Source of the DNA: Tubiluchus corallicola
Taxonomy: Eukaryota > Priapulida > Priapulimorpha > Priapulimorphida > Tubiluchidae
Length of the DNA stretch: 64,000 nt
Assembly: GCA_030141605.1 (NCBI GenBank)
Contig: JAQGDQ010000594.1
Coordinates: 31,001-95,000, forward strand
Reading direction: 5' to 3'
Shown here: positions 1 through 19,201 of the stretch, piece by piece
Layout: every line of letters begins with the position of its first letter
Position numbering within the stretch: position 1 is the stretch's first letter
Position numbers and translations under genes: made by a program
The notes under the pieces: model-generated
What the model was told of the DNA's origin: nothing
Databases searched by the model: none
Seen by the model: the letters and a program-made list of their open reading frames with translations, nothing else

Positions 1-59
1 TTAATGCTTCTAATGTACTGTTAATAAACCATTGATTGTTCTAGATGAATGTAATGTTT

Positions 60-240
60 TGAAGTTTTCCTTTCTACACTTACAACACGTTCAGACAAGT
101 TAGCTCGCCAAGTAACTTACAAACGTGTAAAATTCGTATCAGAGAGTTTACTTGTCAACAGTAACTCGCAAAGCAGTTCACACTTGCGAGTTTGCTACCA
201 GAGAGAAACCTCGCGACAAACAAGTAAGCAAAACAAAAGC
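60..240. mobile_element. Copy of the 'gcgagttt' repeat family (family E)
   Basis: Motifs such as 'cgcaaagcagttcacac' and 'ttgcgagtttgct' recur here, at 11.41-11.83 kb and at 63.6-64.0 kb. Within each copy the motif appears in both orientations, as in a foldback or MITE-like element. No coding sequence is present. Class unknown. Confidence 0.5.
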
Positions 241-1147
241 ATAAAGGCAAAATTATTATGCAATATTTGATTAAGCATAAATACATCATAACTAGCTTAG
301 TATAAATACGTATAAATACACTATTAACTATACAGTAACGTTCAGTTTGCTGTACAAAGCAAAATATACATAATAAATTCTAATACTGATGCCATGGCAA
401 CGTAACAATGTATTTTGGCAAGTATAAATAGTGACTGTATTAAGTTTATTTGACTAATTTATTCACATGACTAGAATTATGACCTCATAGCCTAGATACT
501 CAAGCGTAGACAAATTTCACTAGCCTTGAGTAAATATATAAAAAATGAAAGATAAATAGTAAGTACGATGTACTTTTGACTAGCATTGCAATGAGCCGAG
601 CTTAGTGAGTATAATTTGGCTAGCTTAAACAAATACATAAAAAATTGTAAATAGTGAAGTGTACCATGGACTGCTTTATCTATAACCTGTGCCATTCTTA
701 CAGTGTAACTGATAATACATTGCATCATCCTTTATAAATACGTTACTACATTCACTAGGTACACAAAAAGGTAGACATGATACTTGGCTTACTTTACATT
801 TGGCTGTACATATTATTATAGAAACGTTTATGACCAGAAACAATTCAAAATAAAAACCCTAATGCCTCATTCACATTGCATAAACAATTCAAAATAAAAA
901 ATCTAATGCCATCGACACTGCATACGGCTTGAAGCTTGAGTAAGGGTGTGTTCATTGTTTAGAATGTTAAAAGAGAACTGACCAGTACTAATCTGCCGAC
1001 AATTTTCGCTTTTTGTGCTACAAGAAATGGATACGCTGCAGCCGCACTCAGAAGGAAACAGGTGTGAACGGAGGAAGTTCACACTTTCAGATGAAGCAAC
1101 ATTTGACAATGTGAATCAGAAATAAGAAATCACAGAATGTACAACAC
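241..1147. other. Gene-free AT-rich stretch
   Basis: Both strands contain only short, low-complexity frames. I see no splice-supported exon, no RNA gene and no clear transposon end here. Confidence 0.5.
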
Positions 1148-2335
1148 AGATGATGTGACTCAACTTTAGTCCGGTTGTTAAGTCCTTGGTTTGTGCAATA
1201 CCGATGTTATGACTCAACTTTAGTCTTGCCGTTAAGTCCTTGGTTTGTACAATACAGATGACATGACTCAACTTTAGTCCTGTCGTTAAGTCCTTGGTTT
1301 GTACAATACAGATGATATGACTCAGCTTTAGTCCTGTCGTTAAGTCCTTGCTTTGTGCAGTACCAATGATAAGACTCAACTTTAGTCCTGTTGTTAAGTC
1401 CTTGCTTTGTGCAGTACCAATGATAAGACTCAACTTTAGTCCTGTTGTTAAGTCCTTGGTTTGTACAATACAGATGACATGACTCAACTTTAGTCCTGTT
1501 GTTAAGTCCTTGGTTTGTACAATACAGATGATAAGACTCAACTTTAGTCCTGTTGTTAAGTCCTTGCTTTGTGCAGTACCAATGATAAGATTCAACTTTA
1601 GTCCTGTTGTTAAGTCCTTGCTTTGTGCAGTACCAATGATAAGACTCAACTTTAGTCCTGTTGTTAAGTCCTTGGTTTGCGCAATACCGATGTCATGACT
1701 CAACTTTAGTCCTGTCGTTAAGTCCTTGGTTTGTACAACACAGATGATATGACTCAACTTTAGTCCTGTTGTTAAGTCCTTGGTTTGTGCAATACCGATG
1801 TTAAGACTCAACTTTAGTCTCGTCGTTAAGTCCTTGGTTTGTACAATACAGATGACATGACTCAACTTTAGTCCTGTCGTTAAGTCCTTGGTTTGTACAA
1901 TACAGATGATATGACTCAGCTTTAGTCCTGTCGTTAAGTCCTTGCTTTGTGCAGTACCAATGCTAAGACTCAACTTTAGTCCTGTTGTTAAGTCCTTGCT
2001 TTGTGCAGTACCAATGATAAGACTCAACTTTAGTCCTGTTGTTAAGTCCTTGGTTTGTACAATACAGATGACATGACTCAACTTTAGTCCTGTTGTTAAG
2101 TCCTTGCTTTGTGCAGTACCAATGATAAGACTCAACTTTAGTCCTGTTGTTAAGTCCTTGGTTTGCGCAATACCGATGTCATGACTCAACTTTAGTCCTG
2201 TCGTTAAGTCCTTGGTTTGCGCAATACCGATGTCATGACTCAACTTTAGTCCTGTTGTTAAGTCCTTGGTTTGTGCAATACCGATGTTAAGACTCAACTT
2301 TAGTCTCGTCGTTAAGTCCTTGGCTTTATCATTAA
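1148..2335. repeat. 54-bp minisatellite, about 22 units
   Basis: The unit contains 'gttaagtccttggtttgt' and 'gactcaactttagtcctgt' and repeats every 54 bp. Two main unit types alternate: one with 'tacaatacagatg', the other with 'gcagtaccaatg', suggesting higher-order structure. Because 54 is a multiple of three and one minus-strand frame lacks stops, the array reads as a 413-residue open frame (1116-2357) of 18-residue repeats (KDLTTGLKLS plus a variable half). It has no signal peptide, domain or splice context, so I treat the frame as a by-product. Confidence 0.9.
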
Positions 2336-2339
2336 AAAA

Positions 2340-3390
2340 GGAAACAAAAGTTTTCACATAAATTTACAATGGAAGACAAAATTGACACCACCAGCAATAG
2401 TTGACTGCAAACACCCTCACCCTTTCAAAGTGGTACGATCAACTTTCAGAACACACAAAATCATTTGGCAAAAACAGCATAAGTGCCCACTAAACTTACT
2501 GACTTCACGTTCGAACTTTTCTAGACACTATTACCCCACGTCTTGCTAAGAAAAATGTAAAACTTATAAAATAATACAAAATTAATCATTGAATCATTGT
2601 ACAACGGTTTACTGCAGATAAATATATGTGACTTCAGGCTTTAGCCTAACAAGGAATAAAATCACATATGTGCACCCACAATAAACCATTACACAATCAT
2701 TCAATTACGAATAAATGCAAAATCACGGGTGTGAAGTTTAACACGTCGCAAGTAAAATTTCCCCCAAGAGCTATTAACTAATATTGCCCATTTCACATGT
2801 GCTCTTTCATTCTCACTTATTCTATCATTCTCCCTCATGCAAATAAACTGAAAAGTCTTGCAAAAATTTTTTCAAAAACATGCGATTACAAAGAGTAAAC
2901 GAACTACGGCAACATATTCGGGTGCTTGTCAAAATAAGCGGTCTCATCAGGAGAAACAATGAACACAAAAGGTGAAGTGCTTATTATGATGAAAAACTAG
3001 CCTCCATTACGACAAGTCTTAGGAGCCATCCACATATAATGACATCAAGTTTTCGGTTGATTTCGAGGACCTACCTACTTTGCGTTACAATGGCGTTATC
3101 ATGTGCCCCACCACCTACCTACACTTATATTGATATCGATATTACACCGATGTACCTTTTTGTACATTTTATTCTTCCTCCTCCCACGGACAGGCAACAA
3201 CATCACTTGTGTTAATTAATGAAAAAACCTCAGTGGATTCTACTGGTATCGTCTGCAGCAGGCATGCGCTTGAAGTTGAAAAAAGCACATAGTCAGTTAA
3301 GGATATCATGTCTAAATCACCTACCTACCTTAAGTTATAATGGCGTTATCACTTCTCCTGATACCTACCTGCCTTAAACTTAATATCATT
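2340..3390. other. Gene-free spacer with a short duplicated motif
   Basis: No exon is recognised. 'acctacctac' followed by 'taatggcgttatca' or a close variant occurs twice (about 3070-3120 and 3320-3370), so part of this stretch is a diverged local duplication. Confidence 0.4.
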
Positions 3391-4039
3391 ATATGTGTGC
3401 TTGCAAACCAAAACCGTCCACAAGGCGGCATAGTTAAAACTATGTTATGATGCTTCAAAGTAGAATGCAGCAAAAGTTTGGTCAAATGTCAATTTTTTGT
3501 CTTTTATTAAAAACAAACACTAAATATATTGTACTTTTTCTAATATCAAATTATCAAGAAAATGTTTAAAAATTTTTAAGAATTTAATTTTATAACCTCG
3601 TACCCACTTTTTTGTCTAGAAACTAGTACTGCAATTGTAAAAAACTTGTATTTTCTAACTCTGATAGCAGCTCGTAAAAGCATTCATTTTGCTTCGGATT
3701 TTTGCTGCCAAGCCCAGATCTCTTCATCAGGAAGGGCCATCTACAGGATTTAAACATAACTTCAGTGTGTTCTTGCAAAGTCCATAGCAACCATTATTTG
3801 TGCGGTTGCTAAGTGTTCTTTAAAAATGCAACAAAAAACAACGTCTAACTTTAGCAGTGATTTTCTCATGGTTATGTTTTTCAGTGTGCAGCCTGCACGT
3901 CAATTTTATCCTGGATTATCTCATGTTAGAAATAACATAGAGCGATGAACATGGTTTCGAAGTGACCCTCGGGGTATGTGAATAACTAGAAAAGCATAAC
4001 TGTCGATTTACTAAAAATTTGGCTAAGCAAGCACACATA
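3391..4039. mobile_element. MITE family B, copy 1
   Basis: The left end reads 'atatgtgtgcttgcaaacc' and the right end reads its reverse complement in part ('gcaagcacacatac'). The interior, including 'cttcatcaggaagggcca', reappears in reverse orientation at 22713-23329. No transposase frame is seen, so this is a non-autonomous DNA transposon of about 650 bp. Superfamily not assigned. Confidence 0.65.
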
Positions 4040-4992
4040 CGTGGATGGCCCCATAACGTGGATCCTCACTTAAACGAAACACAGCCTAGTGTTGTGAAAT
4101 AAATGCCTGCACACTTACAGCCACGATTTAAAAACAGCGCAAGAGCCAAATTTGTAAACTAGTTAAGCTCATAAATATGGAGGTACACTGGCAGAGGTAG
4201 CACTGGACGCTAGTAAAGTTCTACAATAGTTGACAAGAAAAGTGGCAGGTATGGGTAGTGGCATATTATACACGTAAAACAGTTAAGCATTTTTAACGAC
4301 GTAACTGCCGAGGATGATATTTCAAGCTCAAGTATCTTATAATAAATTAGTGTAAAAATCGAACGCACGACGCGATTCCAAGCTTCCAGAAAGGAATCGG
4401 CTGTTTCTAAGACAAAAGCATCAAAAAGAACAAAACAATGTTCTTTACAGACAGGTTCATGGTATCACAAAAAACTATACCCTCTTTTCACCAAAATTCT
4501 GGAGGTGAACCATGAACAATGGGCACCATATCAAACTCGGATGTCGATAAAATCATCATCACATTATGTCAGAATTCAATTCTAGTTCTAGGCTAGTTTT
4601 TTTTATACTAATATTCTTAGATGTTATCTCAGTAAGTAACTAATTGCTAGCTTCATTTGCATAGCAAAATACAGCTAAGTTTGTCTGCACTTATTAAACG
4701 TATAACATAACATACGGTAACACCTCAGTAACTTGACTAATATCGTCACGAGCAGCCAACTTACATTAATTTCAGTTCTGACACGTAAGTTAGTGTAAAA
4801 CGATACAAATGATGAAAATATTTGAGGCAAATGCTTTACAGTGACACCCCAAGATTCAGATACTCAGAGGAAGAGAAAATTAGAGAAGCACGAACTAGCT
4901 TTGCATCGAAATTGCTTTGCTGTCTTTCGTAGCAGAGGTAACTACTATATGCATGTTATGCAAACTTTCTATAATATCAAAACACTTGCTAC
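4040..4992. other. Gene-free stretch
   Basis: AT-rich sequence with only short open frames. No exon, RNA gene or clear repeat end is recognised. Confidence 0.4.
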
Positions 4993-5547
4993 CAGGGCCG
5001 CATTACCCTATAGGTTAGTATACCCTGCAGGCTGGGATCCCTCAAGCTAGGAGGCCCTGACTTTGCATTGTTGAATAATTCATATAACTTAAAATAAAAT
5101 TTCAAGTTTAAAAAAGGAGGCCAGGAAGTCTGAAAATCTAATTTTAAGTGGCTCCCCATTTGAGATAAAGGATCCCTGTTTAAGGCCTTTTATTTGAAAC
5201 AAAGGGTTCTTGTGTGAGGCCCTTCATTTGAGATAAAGGATCCCTGTTTAAGGCCTTTTATATGAAACAAAGGGTTCTTATTTGAGGCCCTTCATTTGAG
5301 ATAAAGGATCCCTGTTTAAGGCCTTTTATTTGAAATAAAGGGCGCTTGTTTGAGGCCCTTCATTTGAGATAAGGCCTCTCTTTGAAGCCTTGTATTTTAA
5401 ATATGGAGTCTCCACCAATGTAAATGTTGCTAAAATATATCACAAGTAAAAAATATTCAAGACGAACGCGAGCAAATAAGAGGGTGGCTCCGTATGAAGG
5501 CATTATTTCATTAGCCCAGGGGCCCCAAAGGTCATAATCTGGCCCTG
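4993..5547. mobile_element. hAT-like non-autonomous element with 8-bp target duplication
   Basis: The ends are inverted: 'cagggccgcatta' on the left and 'taatctggccctg' on the right. The flanks are 'cttgctac' and 'cttgcgac', an 8-bp target duplication with one mismatch, as expected of hAT elements. The interior lacks a transposase and holds a 68-bp tandem repeat. Confidence 0.75.
5155..5395. repeat. 68-bp tandem repeat inside the hAT-like element
   Basis: 'tgagataaag' starts at 5161, 5229 and 5297, with the variant 'tgagataagg' at 5365, giving an exact 68-bp period over about 3.5 units. The array lies wholly between the two transposon ends. Confidence 0.85.
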
Positions 5548-6076
5548 CTTGCGACACACTTTGTCAAAGATCAGAGGCCCACATAAAAGTAGCAATGTTA
5601 TACATATTGAAAAACTTGCAACAAGCTTACAAAGTTGCACGAGCAACGTACGACAACGACACATACAGTTTAATGTACACGAAGACTTTATAGCTATATA
5701 CATTGCAATAGCAAAACCTGTACGAAACATTTAGTTTGCGCAGCCGCTCACCAGGGTGCAGCAGCTCAGCAGTAGCACCGCGATGACGCCGCAGGTTTCT
5801 CTGGATTCAAGTCGTTGGACTTCAACACTGGACTGTCGGGTAGACCGTCACACGGCTTCTCCTGGAACAAACGCAAGCATTGCAGTAACACGTTATAACA
5901 CGTTTGTTTTGCACAAGACGGTAAGAACTTCACAAATCAAATTTTTCTGTAAATGTCAAATCAAAATAATGTTACAAAAATAACTACACAATCATAATTT
6001 GGGTGCAGAAACCTATAATGCTGTGCACAGGTGAGAAGCACCTTTATAATGCATGAGTGGAACATTTGAGAAGGAC

Positions 6077-6455
6077 AATAAGCCTTTTCACAGTTCCAGC
6101 AATTGATGATGATCGTGAAACGGTCAAAGGTTAAGTGTAACAGACAACGCATTTGTGTGCACTTGACAACGCCTCGCTGCCCATGCTGTTGTAAAAGTAA
6201 CAGTTTTAACAGCTGGCTAGAATTTACCTAATTCATTTTTCCTTGTTCAGAAACAAGACCCTGCTAGTAAACCACTCTACGCACAGACTAAATTTTACGC
6301 AAAACAACTGAGGTTATTGAACTGATGCAGCAGACGGCTTTGCTATAGCCACATGTCATGTCACGGTTGTAGTTAAGAGGCGCTGCTGTGGTACACTTAA
6401 TGTTTGATCTACAGCAACTGCTTATGTGCACAACAAAACTGTGACACGGCTTATT
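6077..6455. mobile_element. Long-TIR MITE family A, copy 1
   Basis: The ends are 'aataagccttttcacagtt' and 'ctgtgacacggcttatt', with the inverted similarity running inward past 'gtcaaaggttaagtgtaac'. Further copies are at 38397-38767, 51224-51600 and 58918-59235, and a lone right end lies near 7886-7944. No coding capacity. Superfamily unassigned. Confidence 0.75.
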
Positions 6456-7021
6456 GTCACAAACAAATTTCAATTCAAACTGCTCTCTAGCACGCCTGTC
6501 TTGTAAATAGAAGTCCCAGGATTCAAATCTTAGTTGAGGAAAAATGTTTCTTTCCATACAAATTACAGAAATTGTTATCTTCTTCTCTGAGTGAAAGATT
6601 AACATCATTAACAAATATAATTTAATCAGTTAGTAACATTTTCCAGCGTTTCTTGTCACCAAGTATCCATCCTGCCCTGATAATGACATACATGTTGAAA
6701 GGATCGTCTGCACTCAGTAAACAGTACACTTATTCCTAGAGGTTGGTTCTTTCATGTATTTAAAAATAACAAACATTGCTAAAGTTCCCAAGCCGTCGCC
6801 TAATTGGTCTACGAAAATTATTGAATTTTGGCCTTTTTCAACTACAGACTTAAACTTCAAGGAAAAGTTAGATTTACTTCACTTCGACTTTTTCCTTTCT
6901 TACCAAAAAACTTCCAAAGCAACAAGGCTACTACAGTGTATTTCTAAAATTTCCCTGAATCGCAATTTAAAGTACAAAGACATTTGATTTTTAGGTCACA
7001 CTGTATAAAATATCTTGAGAC

Positions 7022-7160
7022 AAAAAGACTAAAAACCTCACCTGCACTAAAACACAAAAAAGACTAAAAACCTCACCTGTACTAAAACACAAAAAAGACC
7101 AAAAACTTCACGTGTACGTAAACACAAAAGACTAGAAACTGTATGCATACTTAAGCAAAA
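7022..7160. repeat. 35-bp tandem repeat
   Basis: 'agactaaaaacctcacctg' and close variants start at 7026, 7061 and 7096, giving a 35-bp period and then a degenerate unit. A, C-rich array of about four units. Confidence 0.8.
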
Positions 7161-7885
7161 AAGACTAAAAACTTATCCAGCAATTCTAGAAATCTATTTC
7201 ATCGTTTAACCATAAATGAGTTAGCTAATTACTCAATCAAAATGTTAATGACTTAACAAGTTTCAGTTATATCTGCTTGATAACAAAAAAAACGTGAACT
7301 TCAGCTGGGCTATGCAGACTGTAACTTCATCCATGGAGGAAAGTTTTGGCACGCTGCCAGGCAGTATGTATTATTAAAACCTTTCTGGCAGTGACTCAGA
7401 TAGATTTTAATGCTGCTGACTCAGGAGTTGAATGGGAAGCAGCAGTAACGCTGGCACCTCTGGAGCAGCAGAGCAGCAAATCAGCTGTCTGACTCAGATC
7501 AATAATCACAAACTTTCACTCTGCAGGTCTCTGTAGGTGAATGAGCATACGATGGCCCTTAACCAAGCATAAGCTAATCAAAAATGAACGGCTGCAAGGA
7601 AGAGGCATAGTAGAATCATTAGATTTAAATACTTAGGAAATGAAATACAATCTATCTGCTTTTCAGGAAACTTTGTAATCCAAAGATCCTTGGTTCAAGT
7701 CCCAGCCAAGTATTTAGTCCCTGAATTTTTTAATTTTTTTAGTCCTTTTTAATAGAGTCATTAACTTTAAATACAAGTTTGGAAAGTGAAAGGTAATATA
7801 GATGGCGTTTCAAAAAACTTGTATTGATCCCTGGTTCTAGTAGAGGCCCTCTTTTGAGTTTTTTATTTCTTAACTATTTTAGTAT

Positions 7886-7944
7886 TTAACCTTTGACCTG
7901 CAGCAACTGTGCGTGCAGGTAGGAAAACTGTAAATAGTCTTATT
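7886..7944. mobile_element. Right-end fragment of MITE family A
   Basis: The sequence 'tttgacctgcagcaactg' through a terminal 'gtcttatt' matches the right terminus of the family A copies. No matching left end is evident nearby. Confidence 0.5.
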
Positions 7945-8254
7945 ATGTGAGTTTTCGTAAGTTGTTAACCGGTTTGGAGTCAATTTGACAGCAAGATTTG
8001 TTATTCTCGCAGTTTTACACCAAGCGTCAGGGGGAATGTAGTGGGAGAAAATGTAACATTTTATGAAGCCATATAAGTGGAGATAATTGACGTGCTGCAA
8101 TTCAATCCAGTATTCAACGTTTATAAAGTTACTCGGGCTGCAAAAGTGGGAAAAAATTCCCTTCCACTGTCCTAGAAGTTTTATGCTACGGATAAAGTTG
8201 AGTTTAGCATCTGAGAGTTGATTAAGTCTTACATAAGACATTTAATGCTTACGT

Positions 8255-8720
8255 TACCAGCATATTTATGTACAACAGCGAAACATGGGGTATAATGAGT
8301 ACTCAAGAAAAGCAGATTGACGCATTTCATAGAAGTCTTCTAAGGAAAGTTTTAAAGATAAGATGGCCATACATAATCAAAAATAAAGGTTTATACACTA
8401 GGAATAAAAAATATTCCTTGGAGTTCAAAAATTAAATCCGAAGATTAATTTGTCTAAGAGACCTTCTAAGGAACAGAAGAATTACCAAAAGAAGCACCAG
8501 CAAGAATCACATTAAACGAAGCCTTAAAACCTTGCAAAGAACCACCTGGCAAATCAAAAACAACTTGGATAGCTAAGATAAATAAAGATGTTCAACAACT
8601 TCAACCAAATCTATCTTTAGGAGTAGATGAACTTATGCTGTTAGCTGCAGATAGGAGTGGGTGGAATACTCCAATAAAGGTTGATGTCTGAATGTCTAGA
8701 ATAGATGGAATGAGACTTTG
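8255..8720 (+). mobile_element. Decayed non-LTR retrotransposon C-terminal region
   Basis: Translation gives MYNSETWGIMSTQEKQIDAF followed by HRSLLRKVLKIRWP, the segment downstream of the reverse-transcriptase core in many animal non-LTR elements. Stops and frame breaks follow, so it is a dead 3' fragment. It lies just downstream of the Rab gene on the opposite strand. The clade is not certain. Confidence 0.65.
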
Positions 8721-8911
8721 AAGAAGAGTTGTAAAAATCAATAATAATAACAGAGAAAAATATAACAATTGAAAATGTAGTAAAAACGCAAAGTATTAGT
8801 TTACTATAACACATTGTACTTAATGCAGACTGCTACGAAATAAGGAGCTTTTCACCAGAATTACAAGCAAATTGTTTTCCACATTAACTTCATTCTTCCT
8901 GTAAATACACA

Positions 8912-16943
<8,032 letters not shown>

Positions 16944-17412
16944 ATTTCCAACCAATTAGAAAACTTCCGGCACTGTGCTTATCTACATCCGGTTTAGCAT
17001 AAGCTTGAATGTTGTCACAGAAGCACATTAAGTTGCCACGATGCCAACACCACGAAGGCGGCCTAAAATGTGTGTTTTTACGAAAAAAACGGACGCATTC
17101 ACGTAACCACTTAATAATAATTATTTGTCTCATTTATATCATGAATATGGAAATAAGAGCACGTTTTAAAAAGAAATTTTGAATTGAATTGAATTTGGTT
17201 AACAAGGATTTCTTGTATTGCTTGCTCAACAAATTCGTGAATGGCCGTTTTTCTTGCGAATGTCCCGTGTACCTGTAATTTGTTTACGTTAATTAATTTT
17301 CTGTTTTATTACTGTATTGTTGTTATTAGTATTACTATAAAGTGCGGTGCTGAGACTTATAGAGTAGACGGCTGTGTGCCTAGTCCCTACGTACATCGTT
17401 TGTACTCTAATG

Positions 17413-17880
17413 CAGGGGTGTGCAAATTATCTGACTAGCCGGGCCACATTAAACTTTCCTGCGGGCCACAGGCAGTTTGATCAATGAGCTAAGTACAGAA
17501 AGGCCTAATAACGATTTTTTTGCATCCGACCTGCGTACATAATTACTACTACACACAAGAAACTATTTTAGAAATTAAAATTTATATTACAAACCATGAT
17601 ATATTTCTACTTTCAGGACAGATAGTGGTAGTTTCATTACAATGCATATTAGTATATCACACAGTCTGTGTAGTACAGTGACAATAAGCTACAACCGTCT
17701 TGTAAGGGTTAATCGCATCCGATCTAGTAAAAAAAAACTACCCGCACTATCTTTGGGATCGTGGCACAGACTTCAGCTGGATACACTCAATTAATCGCCC
17801 GGGGCGCACTTTCATTAGGTTGACAAATCTCTTTGCGGGCCACACAAATTCTCTCTGCGGGCCGCAATTTGCACACCCTA
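17413..17880. mobile_element. hAT-like non-autonomous element
   Basis: It starts 'caggggtgtgcaaatt' and ends 'aatttgcacaccc', near-perfect inverted repeats. Inside are 'ccgggccaca' and 'gcgggccgca', the 'gcgggcc' signature of hAT/Charlie-like ends. The last bases on the right have drifted and I could not define an 8-bp target duplication. Confidence 0.7.
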
Positions 17881-17889
17881 ATTTGTCGT

Positions 17890-18080
17890 CAATCCTAAAA
17901 ACTGTCATTGTGGAAGGACGTCTCATTAAAGGAAAGGCCAAACCTACTGCAAAGTTAGGATTATTTCAATTTTTGCAAAAAAGCGTTAGACGGACTTTGT
18001 AATAAAAGTGTGATAAGAGCCTTATGAATTAGGAAAATCGCGACCATATCACGCCTTGGCACTCTAAGTTTGAACGCCTT
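17890..18080. repeat. Interspersed repeat family F, copy 2
   Basis: Contains 'ttaaaggaaaggccaaacc', 'taataaaagtgtga' and 'atcacgccttggcac', matching 12720-13000 and the inverted copy at 52590-52850. Confidence 0.5.
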
Positions 18081-19201
18081 ATATTTTGCAATATACTTTG
18101 AATTATACCACACAAAACAAAACCACTTTCAAGATAATGTTATGAAATTGGTGTTGATGTAAATGGTGATACTCGTGATTGTGGTGGTGGCAATGATAGT
18201 TTTGACAGTAAAATTGATGGACATGTAGCTGAAGTTGTCGTAATCTATAGTCTATAGTAGTCAATTCAATTATTTATTTTTTTCTGAATCTAAAGTACAT
18301 AAAACACAATACAAGGATAAAAAGAAATAAGTACTACTAAAAAACTAACTTAAAAACTTATTTACGATATCATATATGTGTACGTTTATGCACTTACAAT
18401 TAAAATTCTTCTCCATTTGCTAAAAATATAAGAACTCATACTGATATCAGAGTATGAAATGTATTGCATTGAAATGTTACTAGAGAGATCTAATCGATTT
18501 TTTAAAGAATAAACTGCTTTTTGTATGATTACGTCAAAATGTTTAATTTGCAAGTTGACACATTCTGTATTCGTAGAGCAATAAAAATAGTTTTCTTAAA
18601 CACTTGTTGTAGGCAACTTCTCAATATAAGCATTGTTATTTGTCCACAATGGTGCAGTTTGTCTTAAACAATTGTACCTTGACAGCTTTACTACAAAATG
18701 AAAATTTTCTAACAAGAACGTTTGCTCTAGCAGCGAGAAGACAGTATCTGTAGCAGGAGCAATTTTTCTTTTTCTTGAGAATTTCCAATGCAAATTGTAC
18801 GGTAGAGAAGACACTACTAAAGTTCTGTTTTGGCAAATTGGCACTTTTTTGACGTGTGATTTTGCGGCTAAGTGCTGGTGAAGTTTGCCAGGGTAAGAAT
18901 TTTTACTTCCGTTCCACGAATATTTAAAATTTGTATATAAAAATTATTTTGCAACTGTGTTTTGCTGTATTATCACAAATTTGATAAAAAGCTTTTGTTT
19001 TCCTAGGGTAAACATGCGTGGCCTGATATTCGTATGTTATAACAAGATAACTTGGCATGAAACGTAATGATGGTGAATGACGAGTGAGCAGCATTTGTCA
19101 AAAATCAAGATCCATTTGCATATCTTGCTTGTTTACATTTATGATCCTGTCGATAACAATCAGAGCAATTTTGATATTGACTCCGCGAAAAGATTGTGGA
19201 A

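Larger units (their letters stand above)
16944..19201. promoter_or_regulatory. Shared upstream region between divergent Rab and SMUG1 starts
   Basis: The Rab start codon (16943, minus) and the SMUG1 start codon (19202, plus) face away from each other across 2.26 kb, so both promoters should lie here unless distant 5' UTR exons exist. A hAT-like element and a family F repeat occupy 17413-18080. No TATA box or initiator can be assigned with confidence. Confidence 0.35.
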
